Assembly: GCA_016293005.1 (NCBI GenBank)
Contig: JAEDFA010000032.1
Coordinates: forward strand, 1 to 22,501
Direction: 5' to 3'
DNA from: Treponema sp.
GTDB taxonomy: Bacteria > Spirochaetota > Spirochaetia > Treponematales > Treponemataceae
DNA: 22,501 nt
In this document: positions 1 through 8,152 of the stretch, in pieces
Layout of the letters: every line of letters begins with the position of its first letter
How positions within the stretch are numbered: the first letter of the stretch is position 1
The notes under the pieces: generated by a model
What the model was told of the DNA's origin: nothing
Seen by the model: the letters and a program-made list of their open reading frames with translations, nothing else
The model's database searches: none
Program-made: the position numbers and the translations under genes

Positions 1-1736
1 TTTGCAAAATATTCATTCTCATTCGTTTCTACAACAGCATATAATGAACTACCTGAACATTCTATACATTGAATATTATTTATATCTTGAGCGCTTAAAC
101 TATATTCTTCATAAGAATTAGCCACATTATTATATTTATAAACAGAATAAGAACCTGAGTTTTCTACCAATGCATACAAGAAGTTATTTGTTAAATCAAA
201 GCAGTAATCAATAATTTTTAAAGAAGAATTTTTTTCTATCAATGGTTGAGATTTTAAACCTTCATCAGAAAATGCTGCATAAAACAAAAGCGGCTGAGTC
301 GCGTCTGATGTGTTATTGTACAGTACAAAACCGTCTGTTTGAGATGGTGTAATTTGAACTGGCGTAATATAATAATGAATTTCAGTTCCAGTTGGGACAG
401 ATGTAACTTTATATGACGCAGAAAGAATTCCTGAAAGATTAACACTATTGTTATCTGGATTTTGCATTATAACACAAGGATTTTTCACATAATAATCACT
501 ATATTCTAAATTCTGTATGTTTATTGTTGTAGGCGAATCAACTAGAACTGAAGCATTTTTCTTCAGTGTACAATTAATCTCAAATGTTTCTCCACTACCT
601 TCATAAATAAGTTTTGCCTGTCCACCTGAAAGAGTAATATCGTTTATAAACATCATAACAGAAGGAATTTGTTCAGTTTCAGCATAAATTGAGTATACCA
701 GCGTTCCGTTTTTGTCGTATATATTATATGTTATTCCATTTCTTATACGGGAAACATCAATTGAAGGATTTTCATCTACCATATAAATATTTACAAAAGA
801 AACCGAACTGTCTATTTCTTCAAGCAGTGCATCAAAATTTTTAGGCATTGATGCAAAAGCGCCGTTTCCGTTTGAAGTGCCTGTTGTTGCATAATAAGTT
901 TTTGACTCTTCAAGGGAAACAGTTATATCTGTTGAACCTGTTGTTGTAAGTCCGTCAATTATTTCTACAAGGAAGTCATGGTACGGGTAGAAAATTTCTT
1001 TTGTTTTTGTTAAAGAATTTCCGTCTGAATCTGTACCAATGCCCCATGTATATTTAATAGAAAGTGTATAAAAACCAGAAGGAACTGATTTTGATTCTAA
1101 TGTGTCTGAAGAAACTGAAAATGAATAAATATCTCCATTTTCAGAGGTAGTTATAGATGGAGTCCAAGTAGCGGTAGGATTTGTACCTCCATAAGGTGTA
1201 AGACTTACAGTGAAAGAATTACCAGTAGAAGCATTAGGTGGATTATTTCCAAATCCACTTGTTGTAACCGTAAAATTAAAAGAACCTGTTCCTTTGTCAG
1301 ATTTCTTTGGCGCAACAAATACGCTTTTAGAAACAATTTGATTTTTTTCTACCGTAACAGAATCTTCGCCATAAAAAGGAACATCTACTGAGGTGCCATC
1401 ACTTGTTTTTGTTGCACTTCCTTCAAGAATAATTTTATAAGTTCCAATCGGAAGGCGTATTTCTTTAGATGGAGATTCATTAAAATTAACATTTTTTACA
1501 ATGATATCATCGTATTTTGGAGAGTGGGAGTCATCTGTGTCTCGAAATGTAACAGTCCATGTTTGTACATTTGTGTAAGAAATGCCTTCTGCAGGTGAGA
1601 TTGTTCTTGGACTTCTAATTGAAAGACTAACAGAACCATTATTCTTTGAAGAACTGCCTGAAAATTCCTGCGGCGCACAGGAAATAAAACAAAAAGCCAA
1701 TAAAACTGCTGTAAAAGCCGAAAATAATTTTTTCAT
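1..1736 (-). CDS. Modular surface-type lipoprotein A (C-terminus beyond window)
   Basis: The reading frame is open from the ATG at 1736 to the left window edge (578 codons seen), so the C-terminus is missing. It starts MKKLFSAF and has a hydrophobic signal sequence ending in FISC, with the lipidated Cys at residue 20. A moderate ribosome site (GGAAG) precedes the start. Residues 1 to about 310 are nearly the same as the neighbouring lipoprotein at 2245-5193: Ser/Thr-rich, with the phrases RSPRTISPAEG, RLPIGTY, FVAPKKS, TVTTSGF and YPYHDFLVEIIDGL. After that the two proteins diverge, apart from a short YYVKNPCV match. The last visible part (roughly residue 500 on) has strand-rich stretches such as FLYALVENSGSYSVYKY that suggest a beta-propeller, as in the neighbour. 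It is probably anchored in the outer membrane or periplasm. Function is unknown; I recognise only a Treponema-like lipoprotein architecture. Confidence 0.85.
   Translation of the reverse strand, partial: MKKLFSAFTAVLLAFCFISCAPQEFSGSSSKNNGSVSLSIRSPRTISPAEGISYTNVQTWTVTFRDTDDSHSPKYDDIIVKNVNFNESPSKEIRLPIGTYKIILEGSATKTSDGTSVDVPFYGEDSVTVEKNQIVSKSVFVAPKKSDKGTGSFNFTVTTSGFGNNPPNASTGNSFTVSLTPYGGTNPTATWTPSITTSENGDIYSFSVSSDTLESKSVPSGFYTLSIKYTWGIGTDSDGNSLTKTKEIFYPYHDFLVEIIDGLTTTGSTDITVSLEESKTYYATTGTSNGNGAFASMPKNFDALLEEIDSSVSFVNIYMVDENPSIDVSRIRNGITYNIYDKNGTLVYSIYAETEQIPSVMMFINDITLSGGQAKLIYEGSGETFEINCTLKKNASVLVDSPTTINIQNLEYSDYYVKNPCVIMQNPDNNSVNLSGILSASYKVTSVPTGTEIHYYITPVQITPSQTDGFVLYNNTSDATQPLLFYAAFSDEGLKSQPLIEKNSSLKIIDYCFDLTNNFLYALVENSGSYSVYKYNNVANSYEEYSLSAQDINNIQCIECSGSSLYAVVETNENEYFA
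841..1736 (-). repeat. Direct repeat copy 1: lipoprotein N-terminal module
   Basis: This stretch encodes residues 1 to about 300 of lipoprotein A and is matched in order by 4261-5193 in lipoprotein B. Long blocks are near-identical at DNA level (for example around 947-980, 1050-1125, 1228-1330 and 1565-1736), broken by short variable patches and indels. Outside this module the two genes differ. The pattern fits duplication with continued recombination or gene conversion over the 5' part. Confidence 0.8.
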
Positions 1737-1854
1737 ATTTTCTTCCATTTGAAAAGAATTTTTATTCTTACAATAAGACAAACTCTCGACTGCTTACACC
1801 GAATTATTTCAGCGTATTAAAATACCACTTGTTTTATTCAACTTTTTATTAAAT

Positions 1855-1884
1855 ATTATATATAGCAAAACGATTTTTAGGCAA
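1855..1884 (-). promoter_or_regulatory. Likely sigma-70-type promoter of lipoprotein A
   Basis: On the minus strand, TTGCCT (1884-1879) and a perfect TATAAT (1860-1855) are separated by 18 bases. Transcription would start near 1848 and leave a leader of about 110 bases before the ATG at 1736. The leader contains a small palindrome, GTATTAAAATAC (1814-1825). This is a motif match only. Confidence 0.5.
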
Positions 1885-1891
1885 TAAGAAT

Positions 1892-2074
1892 TTATTTGCG
1901 TGAAACAAATTTTACAGAACCACAGAATATTGAACTTCCATTTCCAATGTATGCTGTTCTTGTCTTAGTTAGATAAGTTAATTCTTCTTCCGAACCTGCA
2001 CGAGAAAAAGTGCTTAAGGGCATCTGATCTGTATTAATTGAATCTTGTGTTATTTCAGCATCTGAAACGGTAAT
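1892..2074 (-). pseudogene. Remnant of a gene 3' end between the two lipoproteins
   Basis: A minus-strand frame of about 60 codons runs from just after an in-frame TAA (2077-2075) to a TAA at 1894-1892. It has no ATG near its beginning; the only Met is about 17 codons in and has no ribosome site. The translation ends GNGSSIFCGSVKFVSRK and looks like the strand-rich tail of an exported protein. It does not match the visible end of lipoprotein B. Its place and direction, between two members of a duplicated family, suggest the leftover C-terminus of a third copy, but that is inference. The rest of 1737-2244 holds the lipoprotein A promoter, an inverted repeat and the lipoprotein B terminator. 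Confidence 0.4.
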
Positions 2075-2101
2075 TTAATGTAGCACACTGATTCACGGTT
2101 T

Positions 2102-2120
2102 TTAAACTAGGTTAGTTTAA
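2102..2120. repeat. 8-bp inverted repeat TTAAACTA-GGT-TAGTTTAA
   Basis: Perfect 8-base arms (2102-2109 and 2113-2120) around a 3-base centre. It lies between the lipoprotein B terminator and the gene remnant. It could be an operator or a recombination scar; no T-run follows, so it is not an intrinsic terminator. Confidence 0.45.
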
Positions 2121-2172
2121 TTTTCTTATTGATAAAATGAAAAAATGATTTAAGTTTTTTTATGGGTAAGGT

Positions 2173-2205
2173 AAAAAAAACGCCCGGTTTTGAAAACTGG
2201 GCGTT
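2173..2205 (-). terminator. Intrinsic terminator of lipoprotein B
   Basis: Read on the minus strand, AACGCCC and GGGCGTT form a 7-bp stem, extended inward by AGTTTT/AAAACC pairing (one G-T wobble) around a tiny loop. A run of eight T residues follows immediately (2180-2173). It lies about 40 bases past the stop at 2245. This is the clearest intrinsic terminator in the window. Confidence 0.9.
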
Positions 2206-2244
2206 ATCTATTTAGTTGATAATTATCACCACTTTTTAGACACT

Positions 2245-5193
2245 CTATTGAGGGTAGTTACCACTTGTTGATAATTCAAAGTCAAAACCTTCTGGTGCAT
2301 CATATCTTTCACTTATTGAATTATCAAATAAATTAAATACTACAACACGATTTTTGTTCAGAATTACATTATTATTTCCATAAGAATCTGTCTCAATAGA
2401 AACACCATCATCAGCAAGTATAATTTCTTTTGGCTTTATAGCAATAATTTTTTGTGGACCATAAAAATATTCATCATGTTTATATGTATAAATAACCGAT
2501 TCACCGTCTCCTGTCGTATTTACACTATCACTTGCCCAGCCCACAAATTGATTCTTTCCAGTTGGTAATGATAAATCAGTTGATATTGTACATACACCAC
2601 CTAAACTATGAAACTCACTACTGGCATCGTTTACATCACGCATAATCAGATAAATATAATCTCCTTCACAATGCATATCAGTAATCGTTATATTACTATA
2701 TATGTTATTTGGCAAAAGATTTTTAAAATATCCACTTGATACTGTAATAGTATTATCAGTACCAGTAATTTCAAAAAGCGTTTTAGATTGAGAAGAGTCC
2801 ATACTTAATACATTATCAGTATTAGTAAACTTACTAAGAATTATGTTAGTAATACCATTAGAAACAACTTTATATGTCACATAGATACAGCCCTGACTAT
2901 CTACACAGAATGATAAAATTTCTTCTGAACTGCTACCAAAATCAGACGGATTTATAAGAAGATTAACACTAGCACTATTACCAGAAGCTGCATCAGGGGA
3001 GAATGTAACAATACCAAATTCACTATTTGAAGTAACTACATATAATTTTCCATCATTACCCATTTTTATAAGACTTAGAGTACCATTACCACTATAAGAA
3101 TAATCAGTTCTATCTATATAATCCATCGAAGAAGTTGCTTTACTAATTTTATATCTTCCATTAGCATCTTTGAAAATAGAATAAACATTGTTGTAAGCAT
3201 CTATACAAAAATCAGGAAATGAATCATCACCTGCATAAAAATCACTATAGGAAAGAATATAGCTGCTGTCGAAGGTACCCGCGCCTAATGTGCTATATGC
3301 AAGTTCATGTATCGTATAGTAATTATTATAAAGCAATGTTGTCATGTTTCTTATATTATTAAGATCAGTTTTCCTAGTTGCATATCCTTCACCATATTTT
3401 ACAAAACAAATAATAGTATTGTTTGTGTCGGTATTATTATTGTCTGCTCCAATTGTAATCTCACACCACGATTTTGTAGTACTGTCACCATATTGTTTTC
3501 CGTTTATAAACCATGTAAAAGATGTATCTTCTGCGAACGATCCCTCTGTTGTTGCTGTAATTTTAACTGTATCACCAGCATAAAGCTGATCACTTGTTAC
3601 AGACTCACCGTATTTTGTAACTGCAAGGCTGTAGTCAGGAATTCCTTCAACGATAAGCCCAGCTGTATCACTAGGCATGATATAAAAGTTTGTTGTTTCG
3701 TCTAAAGATTTTTTTACAACTGAAAAATTATCTTCTACTTCTAGCATAACTTCAAACTCTGTTGTTGACTGAATAGAATTTTTAACTGTAACGCAAGGAT
3801 TTTCTACATAATAACTGTTATAAGTAGTAGAACCAAGAGGCATACATATTATTATGCCATCTATTAGATTGGTCTCATCTGTACGGTCAATAAATACAGA
3901 TGTATTATCTTTCAAAACAAAACTAGGACTTCTGGCTGAAACTATTTTTGCTCTTCCACCAGAAGATGAACTGTTTTTCAGTGTAACATTTGTTGCTTCA
4001 CTTATTACAGATAAATCTATATGAATAGTCGGCTCACCACCCTCTACAGCTGCACCTGTAATCGTGTAACAAGGAGTGCTGTTATATATTACGGGCTGCT
4101 TTTTATCTTTTGTATAAATGCAGTATGTTTTTCCTGTTGCATTTACTTTTGAAACATCAATTTCCGGGTATGTTATTGTTAGCTCTGTAGTATCTAATGA
4201 ATCTACCATATAAATATTTGCCTCAGAAATAGTCGTTCTGTTTATATCAACAAGCAGTTCGTCAAGGTTTTTAGGCATTGATTTAAAAGCACCGTTTCCT
4301 ATTGTTTTGCCTGTTGTTGCATAATAAGTTTTTGAATCTTCAAGAGAAACTGTTATATCTGCTGAACCGTTTGTTGTAAGTCCGTCAATTATTTCTACAA
4401 GGAAGTCATGATACGGAGAGTAAATTTCTTTTGTTTTTGTTAAAAGTTGTCCGACTGAATCTTCACCAACGACCCATGTATATTTAATAGAAAGTGTATA
4501 AAAACCAGAAGGAACTGATTGTAATTCTAATGTGTCTGAAGAAACTGAAAATGAATAAATTCTTCCAACTTCAGATACAGTTTCAGGACAATATATATCT
4601 GTTGGAGTCCAAGTAGCGACAGGATTTTCACCTCCATAAGGTGTAAGACTTACAGTGAAATAATTATTACGTCCGGTAGAAATGTCAACTATATTCGTCG
4701 TCGGTGGATTATTTTCAAATCCACTTGTTGTAACCGTAAAATTAAAAGAACCTGTTCCATCAGCAGATTTCTTTGGCGCAACAAATACGCTTATAGGAAC
4801 AATTTCATCTTTTTTTACCGTAACAGAAGCTTCTCCGTAAAATTGAACTGTCTGTGCAGTTTCTCCTGACGTAGGATTATTTGCCGTTCCGTTAAGAGTT
4901 ACATTGTATGTTCCAATCGGAAGGCGTATTTCTTTAGGTGAAGGTTCATTAAAATTAACATTTTCTACAGTGATGACATCGTATTTTGCATCTGTGTCTT
5001 GAAATTTAACAGTCCATGTTTGTACATTTTTGTAAGAAATGCCCTCTGCAGGTGAGATTGTTCTTGGACTTCTAATTGAAAGACTAACTGAACCTTCATT
5101 TTTTGAAGAGCGGTCTGACAATTCCTGCGGCGCACAGGAAATAAAACAAAAAGCCAACAAAACTGCTGTAAAAGCCGAAAATAATTTTTTCAT
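2245..5193 (-). CDS. Modular surface-type lipoprotein B, 982 aa
   Basis: The chosen start is the ATG at 5193: it has a strong GGAGG site six bases upstream and begins MKKLFSAF with a lipoprotein signal (FISC, Cys20). The frame extends 22 codons further upstream, but that part lacks a ribosome site. Residues 1 to about 310 are the module shared with the lipoprotein at 1-1736. A middle region follows, with YYVENPCV. An Ig-like stretch comes next (about 528-600: YAGDTVKITAT, then TWFINGKQYG). The C-terminal 350 residues are strand-rich with repeated D-x-x-x-x-Y-V/S patterns (CIDAYNNVYSIF, CVDSQGCIYVTY) that look like beta-propeller blades. I infer an exported, membrane-anchored binding or adhesion protein; no enzyme motif is visible. 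A strong terminator follows the gene. Confidence 0.9.
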   Translation of the reverse strand: MKKLFSAFTAVLLAFCFISCAPQELSDRSSKNEGSVSLSIRSPRTISPAEGISYKNVQTWTVKFQDTDAKYDVITVENVNFNEPSPKEIRLPIGTYNVTLNGTANNPTSGETAQTVQFYGEASVTVKKDEIVPISVFVAPKKSADGTGSFNFTVTTSGFENNPPTTNIVDISTGRNNYFTVSLTPYGGENPVATWTPTDIYCPETVSEVGRIYSFSVSSDTLELQSVPSGFYTLSIKYTWVVGEDSVGQLLTKTKEIYSPYHDFLVEIIDGLTTNGSADITVSLEDSKTYYATTGKTIGNGAFKSMPKNLDELLVDINRTTISEANIYMVDSLDTTELTITYPEIDVSKVNATGKTYCIYTKDKKQPVIYNSTPCYTITGAAVEGGEPTIHIDLSVISEATNVTLKNSSSSGGRAKIVSARSPSFVLKDNTSVFIDRTDETNLIDGIIICMPLGSTTYNSYYVENPCVTVKNSIQSTTEFEVMLEVEDNFSVVKKSLDETTNFYIMPSDTAGLIVEGIPDYSLAVTKYGESVTSDQLYAGDTVKITATTEGSFAEDTSFTWFINGKQYGDSTTKSWCEITIGADNNNTDTNNTIICFVKYGEGYATRKTDLNNIRNMTTLLYNNYYTIHELAYSTLGAGTFDSSYILSYSDFYAGDDSFPDFCIDAYNNVYSIFKDANGRYKISKATSSMDYIDRTDYSYSGNGTLSLIKMGNDGKLYVVTSNSEFGIVTFSPDAASGNSASVNLLINPSDFGSSSEEILSFCVDSQGCIYVTYKVVSNGITNIILSKFTNTDNVLSMDSSQSKTLFEITGTDNTITVSSGYFKNLLPNNIYSNITITDMHCEGDYIYLIMRDVNDASSEFHSLGGVCTISTDLSLPTGKNQFVGWASDSVNTTGDGESVIYTYKHDEYFYGPQKIIAIKPKEIILADDGVSIETDSYGNNNVILNKNRVVVFNLFDNSISERYDAPEGFDFELSTSGNYPQ
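4261..5193 (-). repeat. Direct repeat copy 2: lipoprotein N-terminal module
   Basis: Partner of 841-1736. It encodes residues 1 to about 311 of lipoprotein B. Blocks such as 4377-4410, 4477-4555 and 5020-5193 are close to identical to the other copy. Short tracts differ in length, for example the linker after NNPP, where this copy has seven extra residues. Confidence 0.8.
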
Positions 5194-5298
5194 ACTTTCC
5201 TCCGGTTTACGAAAAATTTTTAATTTAAAATAAGAAAAATATTTTAGCCGATTTAACATTAAGACGATACAAATATAAGAGATTAAATTCTATGAACC

Positions 5299-5328
5299 AT
5301 TTTAGCATTTTACCTAAAAAAAATGCAA
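5299..5328 (-). promoter_or_regulatory. Candidate promoter of lipoprotein B
   Basis: On the minus strand, TTGCAT (5328-5323) and TAAAAT (5304-5299) lie 18 bases apart; the spacer begins with an A/T run (A8 at 5316-5323 on the plus strand). The leader would be about 100 bases. The -35 match is weak. Confidence 0.4.
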
Positions 5329-5363
5329 GCAAAATTTTAATGCCCCCGAAAAAAAATTAAAAT

Positions 5364-5391
5364 TTGACTTTTTTGAGCAATTCGTTATTAT
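5364..5391 (+). promoter_or_regulatory. Promoter of the 75-residue gene
   Basis: TTGACT (5364-5369), a 16-base spacer and TATTAT (5386-5391) give a good sigma-70-type match. The gene starts 30 bases further on with a GAGG site at 5414-5417. It is divergent from the lipoprotein B promoter in the same intergenic region. Confidence 0.6.
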
Positions 5392-5421
5392 AAATATAAA
5401 CTTAAAATCTGGTGAGGAATT

Positions 5422-5649
5422 ATGAATCTTTCAATGTATTGCGATTCAGAAAAAAATATTATGATGATTCATCCGGAAGGGGTGCCTGATGAAGTTTTTT
5501 TAGCCATCGGTAAAAGATCTTTTCTCTTTCCAACCAAATCCGTGCAGCGCGATAATGGCAAAATCAATGCGATTATCGATTTATCAAATTCCCACGCAGA
5601 TTATCCGCTCGATTGTGTCATGGTTTCAAATTTAATAGAACCTTTATAA
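5422..5649 (+). CDS. Small conserved-looking protein of unknown function, 75 aa
   Basis: ATG at 5422 has GGTGAGG five to ten bases upstream and a convincing promoter before that, so this is very likely a real gene. The product (starts MNLSMYCDSEKN) has no signal peptide, membrane segment or cysteine pair; it is a compact soluble sequence with alternating hydrophobic residues, probably a small alpha/beta or all-beta fold. I do not recognise the family. Its TAA (5647-5649) lies against the TAA of the convergent RarA gene, so the two coding regions overlap tail to tail by six bases in the palindrome TTATAA, leaving no room for a terminator between them. Transcripts must therefore run into each other. 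Confidence 0.8.
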   Translation: MNLSMYCDSEKNIMMIHPEGVPDEVFLAIGKRSFLFPTKSVQRDNGKINAIIDLSNSHADYPLDCVMVSNLIEPL

Positions 5650-8145
5650 AGAAATTTCAAAAAACGCGATTTTTGACTGCCAGTTAAATATTGAATTCTT
5701 TCCTGCACTGTTTAATAGAAGAATTATTTTTTCTATTTCATTACTACCCAAAACCGAAGAAATTTTGCTTCCATATACCGAATTTTCAGAATCGAACCAG
5801 CGCGAAACTTCCTGACTTGTAATCTTTCGTTTTTCACGGCAAATTTTAACCGCTGTTTTTACCGTAAAACCTTTTGTTCTGAATTGTTCTGCAATAAAAT
5901 CTTCGTTCCAGTTGAAAAGCGCATTTTCTGCATTCCCAAAAAATTCTTTTTCGACAAGCGACATTTTCTCAAGGATTTCGCGGTACGAATCGTAAGTCTG
6001 GGAATTTAAAATCTGTTCACGGATTAACGCGCTGATTCTTTGCCCGCCCGAAGGAATCCTCTGCGAAACGATAATTTTAAATCCTTCTGCAAAAGGGCTT
6101 TCGTGATTTTCAGAATCTTCAGGCTTTTCTTTAAAAATCGGTTCAAAAGACTGGGCAAGAGCTGTAATTGATTCTTTTGAAATAAAAGGGTCTCTAAAGA
6201 AAATTCTGTCAAAAACTGCGCCTTTATATTGAAAATCGTAAATGACTTCACGGAATTTTTCGGGCATAAGGTAATCGGTTTTATCTGATTCCGGTCTGAA
6301 TAAAAGAATCGGTTTATCTAAATCGCCTAAAGTTCTTCCGTATTGCTCTAAAATCTCTTTGCCTTTTTCACTTCGACAGACACCGCAAGTTACGCCTTCA
6401 GGAGTTTTTCGGGCAATTTCCCAGAGAAGAAGTCCGTCATCGGCATTCCAGATTAAATTTCTGTGGTGGCGTAAAAGTTCTGCCATTTTTATCATCGTGT
6501 CGCGGATTTCAAGAAGAATTTCTGCGCGGTTTGAATCAAGCCTGAGCCTCCACTGACGGTCCGCTTTTGTAAGTGCCGATTCTTTTGCTGAATCTTCGGG
6601 GCTGAAAGTAAGGTTTTCTGATTTTTTTGAAGAACCTTTGAAATGATTGTCTATCCACCATTCGCTGAGCGGATTTGCAGAAAATTCTGACTTCGGCATT
6701 TGTTCTGCACAACTTTTTGCCGTCGCTGACCTGTAATGCAAGTTTGAAGAACCGGTAACAACTGAATCTTCGTTTTCTGCGTCCGGGTTTCCAAGAATTG
6801 CCGCAATCTGAAGTTCACGGCGGCTTAATACTTCTGAACGAATTTTGTTCTCGTAGCCCTGTGTACTCGGCGTGTAAAAAATTCGCCCCGCAAGCGCATC
6901 GGGAAGATACTGCTGAGCAACCCAATGGTCTTTGTACGCGTGAGGATAAAGATAACCTGCACCGTGACCAAATCCTTCGGCATCGCGGCTAGAATCTTTT
7001 AAATGATTCGGAACTTCGGCATCTTCTTTTTCGACAGCGGAAAGCGCATCAAAAAACGCCATGCTCGAATTCGACTTTGGTGCAGTTGCAAGATACAACG
7101 CCGCATGAGCAAGAAAATATCGTCCTTCCGGGAGTCCTACTCTATCAAAAGCCTGTGCACAACTGTTTACGACACTGATTGCTTCTGGAGCCGCAAGTCC
7201 TGTATCTTCGCACGCAGAAATCAACATTCTTCTAAAAATAAAATGAGGATCTTCACCCGCCCGAACCATTCTTGCAAGCCAGTAACACGCCGCATCCGGA
7301 TCTCGTCCCCGAAGGCTTTTTATAAATGCACTGATAATGTCGTAATGATAATCGCCGTCCCTGTCATAAAGCACGACTTTTTTCTGAATCGATTCTTCGC
7401 ACACTTCTTTTGAAATGTAAATCGTTGAACCGTACGCGGGAACAGGATTTTCTTTGTCGGGATTCCATTTTTCAGGAGTTGTTTCAACGGCAAGTTCCAG
7501 TGCATTAAGAAGAGAGCGCGCATCACCGTTTGCCGTTTCAATAAGATGTTCGAGCGCGCCTTCTTCAAATTTTATTATCCAGTTTCCATAACCGCGTTCT
7601 TTATCGGTTAACGCAAGGTCAGCGGCTTTTTTTAAATCTTCTGTTGTAAGCGGTTTTAACTGAAAAACTCTTGAACGGCTTACAAGCGCTTTGTTCACTT
7701 CAAAAAAAGGATTTTCAGTTGTTGCACCGATTAAAATTATTGTGCCATTTTCTACCCAGGGAAGAAGCGCGTCCTGCTGACTTTTATTCCATCGGTGAAC
7801 TTCGTCGACAAATAAAATCGTTCTGCGCGAATAAAGATTATAAAAATCTTCTGCCTGTTTTATTGCTGAACGAATGTCTGCAACACCTGTCAAAACTGCA
7901 TTCAGCGTTATGAAATTTGATTTTGTGTGATTTGCAATTACGCGCGCAAGAGTTGTTTTTCCTGTTCCCGGCGGACCGTAAAAAATTACCGAAGTAAGCT
8001 GGTCAGCGGCAATGGCTCGGCGCAAAAGTCTTCCTTTTCCGACAATGTGATCCTGCCCAATATATTCATTCAGGTTTCTTGGCCTCATTCTTGAAGCAAG
8101 CGGTTCTCGGGAAGAATTTGACGCATTAAACAAATCTTGAGCCAT
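5644..8145 (-). CDS. rarA: RarA/MgsA AAA+ ATPase fused to a long C-terminal domain
   Basis: Residues 1-440 are a standard RarA (MgsA/WRNIP1-type replication-associated recombination factor). Walker A is GPPGTGKT (57-64); Walker B has DEVHR (114-118); sensor 1 is GATTENP (140-146); the arginine finger is in SRSR (156-159); sensor 2 is NGDAR (206-210); and the MgsA C-terminal tetramerisation region spans about 270-435 (GRDPDAACYWLARM, then GFGHGAGYLYPH). RarA is usually 420-450 residues; this protein has 833. The extra half includes a Rossmann-like stretch (about 563-592, DDGLLLWEIARK then GVTCGVC) resembling a degenerate methyltransferase motif I. As I recall it, RarA fused to an unknown domain is a described arrangement (conserved-domain name PRK13341). 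RarA acts at stalled forks; the extension's role is unknown. The start lies 7 bases after the upstream stop with no clear ribosome site, implying translational coupling. Confidence 0.93.
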   Translation of the reverse strand: MAQDLFNASNSSREPLASRMRPRNLNEYIGQDHIVGKGRLLRRAIAADQLTSVIFYGPPGTGKTTLARVIANHTKSNFITLNAVLTGVADIRSAIKQAEDFYNLYSRRTILFVDEVHRWNKSQQDALLPWVENGTIILIGATTENPFFEVNKALVSRSRVFQLKPLTTEDLKKAADLALTDKERGYGNWIIKFEEGALEHLIETANGDARSLLNALELAVETTPEKWNPDKENPVPAYGSTIYISKEVCEESIQKKVVLYDRDGDYHYDIISAFIKSLRGRDPDAACYWLARMVRAGEDPHFIFRRMLISACEDTGLAAPEAISVVNSCAQAFDRVGLPEGRYFLAHAALYLATAPKSNSSMAFFDALSAVEKEDAEVPNHLKDSSRDAEGFGHGAGYLYPHAYKDHWVAQQYLPDALAGRIFYTPSTQGYENKIRSEVLSRRELQIAAILGNPDAENEDSVVTGSSNLHYRSATAKSCAEQMPKSEFSANPLSEWWIDNHFKGSSKKSENLTFSPEDSAKESALTKADRQWRLRLDSNRAEILLEIRDTMIKMAELLRHHRNLIWNADDGLLLWEIARKTPEGVTCGVCRSEKGKEILEQYGRTLGDLDKPILLFRPESDKTDYLMPEKFREVIYDFQYKGAVFDRIFFRDPFISKESITALAQSFEPIFKEKPEDSENHESPFAEGFKIIVSQRIPSGGQRISALIREQILNSQTYDSYREILEKMSLVEKEFFGNAENALFNWNEDFIAEQFRTKGFTVKTAVKICREKRKITSQEVSRWFDSENSVYGSKISSVLGSNEIEKIILLLNSAGKNSIFNWQSKIAFFEISL

Positions 8146-8152
8146 ATTTTAA

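Noticed and set aside
2173..2205. Small structured RNA gene
   Set aside because: The hairpin directly followed by eight T on the minus strand just after a stop codon is fully explained as a terminator.
3307..3705. Plus-strand open frames (132 and 79 codons) inside lipoprotein B
   Set aside because: They lie fully antisense to a well-supported lipoprotein gene, have no ribosome site and show no domain pattern; they are shadow frames.
7003..7413. Plus-strand frame of 136 codons opposite rarA
   Set aside because: Antisense to the conserved RarA core; composition is that of a complementary-frame artefact and there is no start signal.
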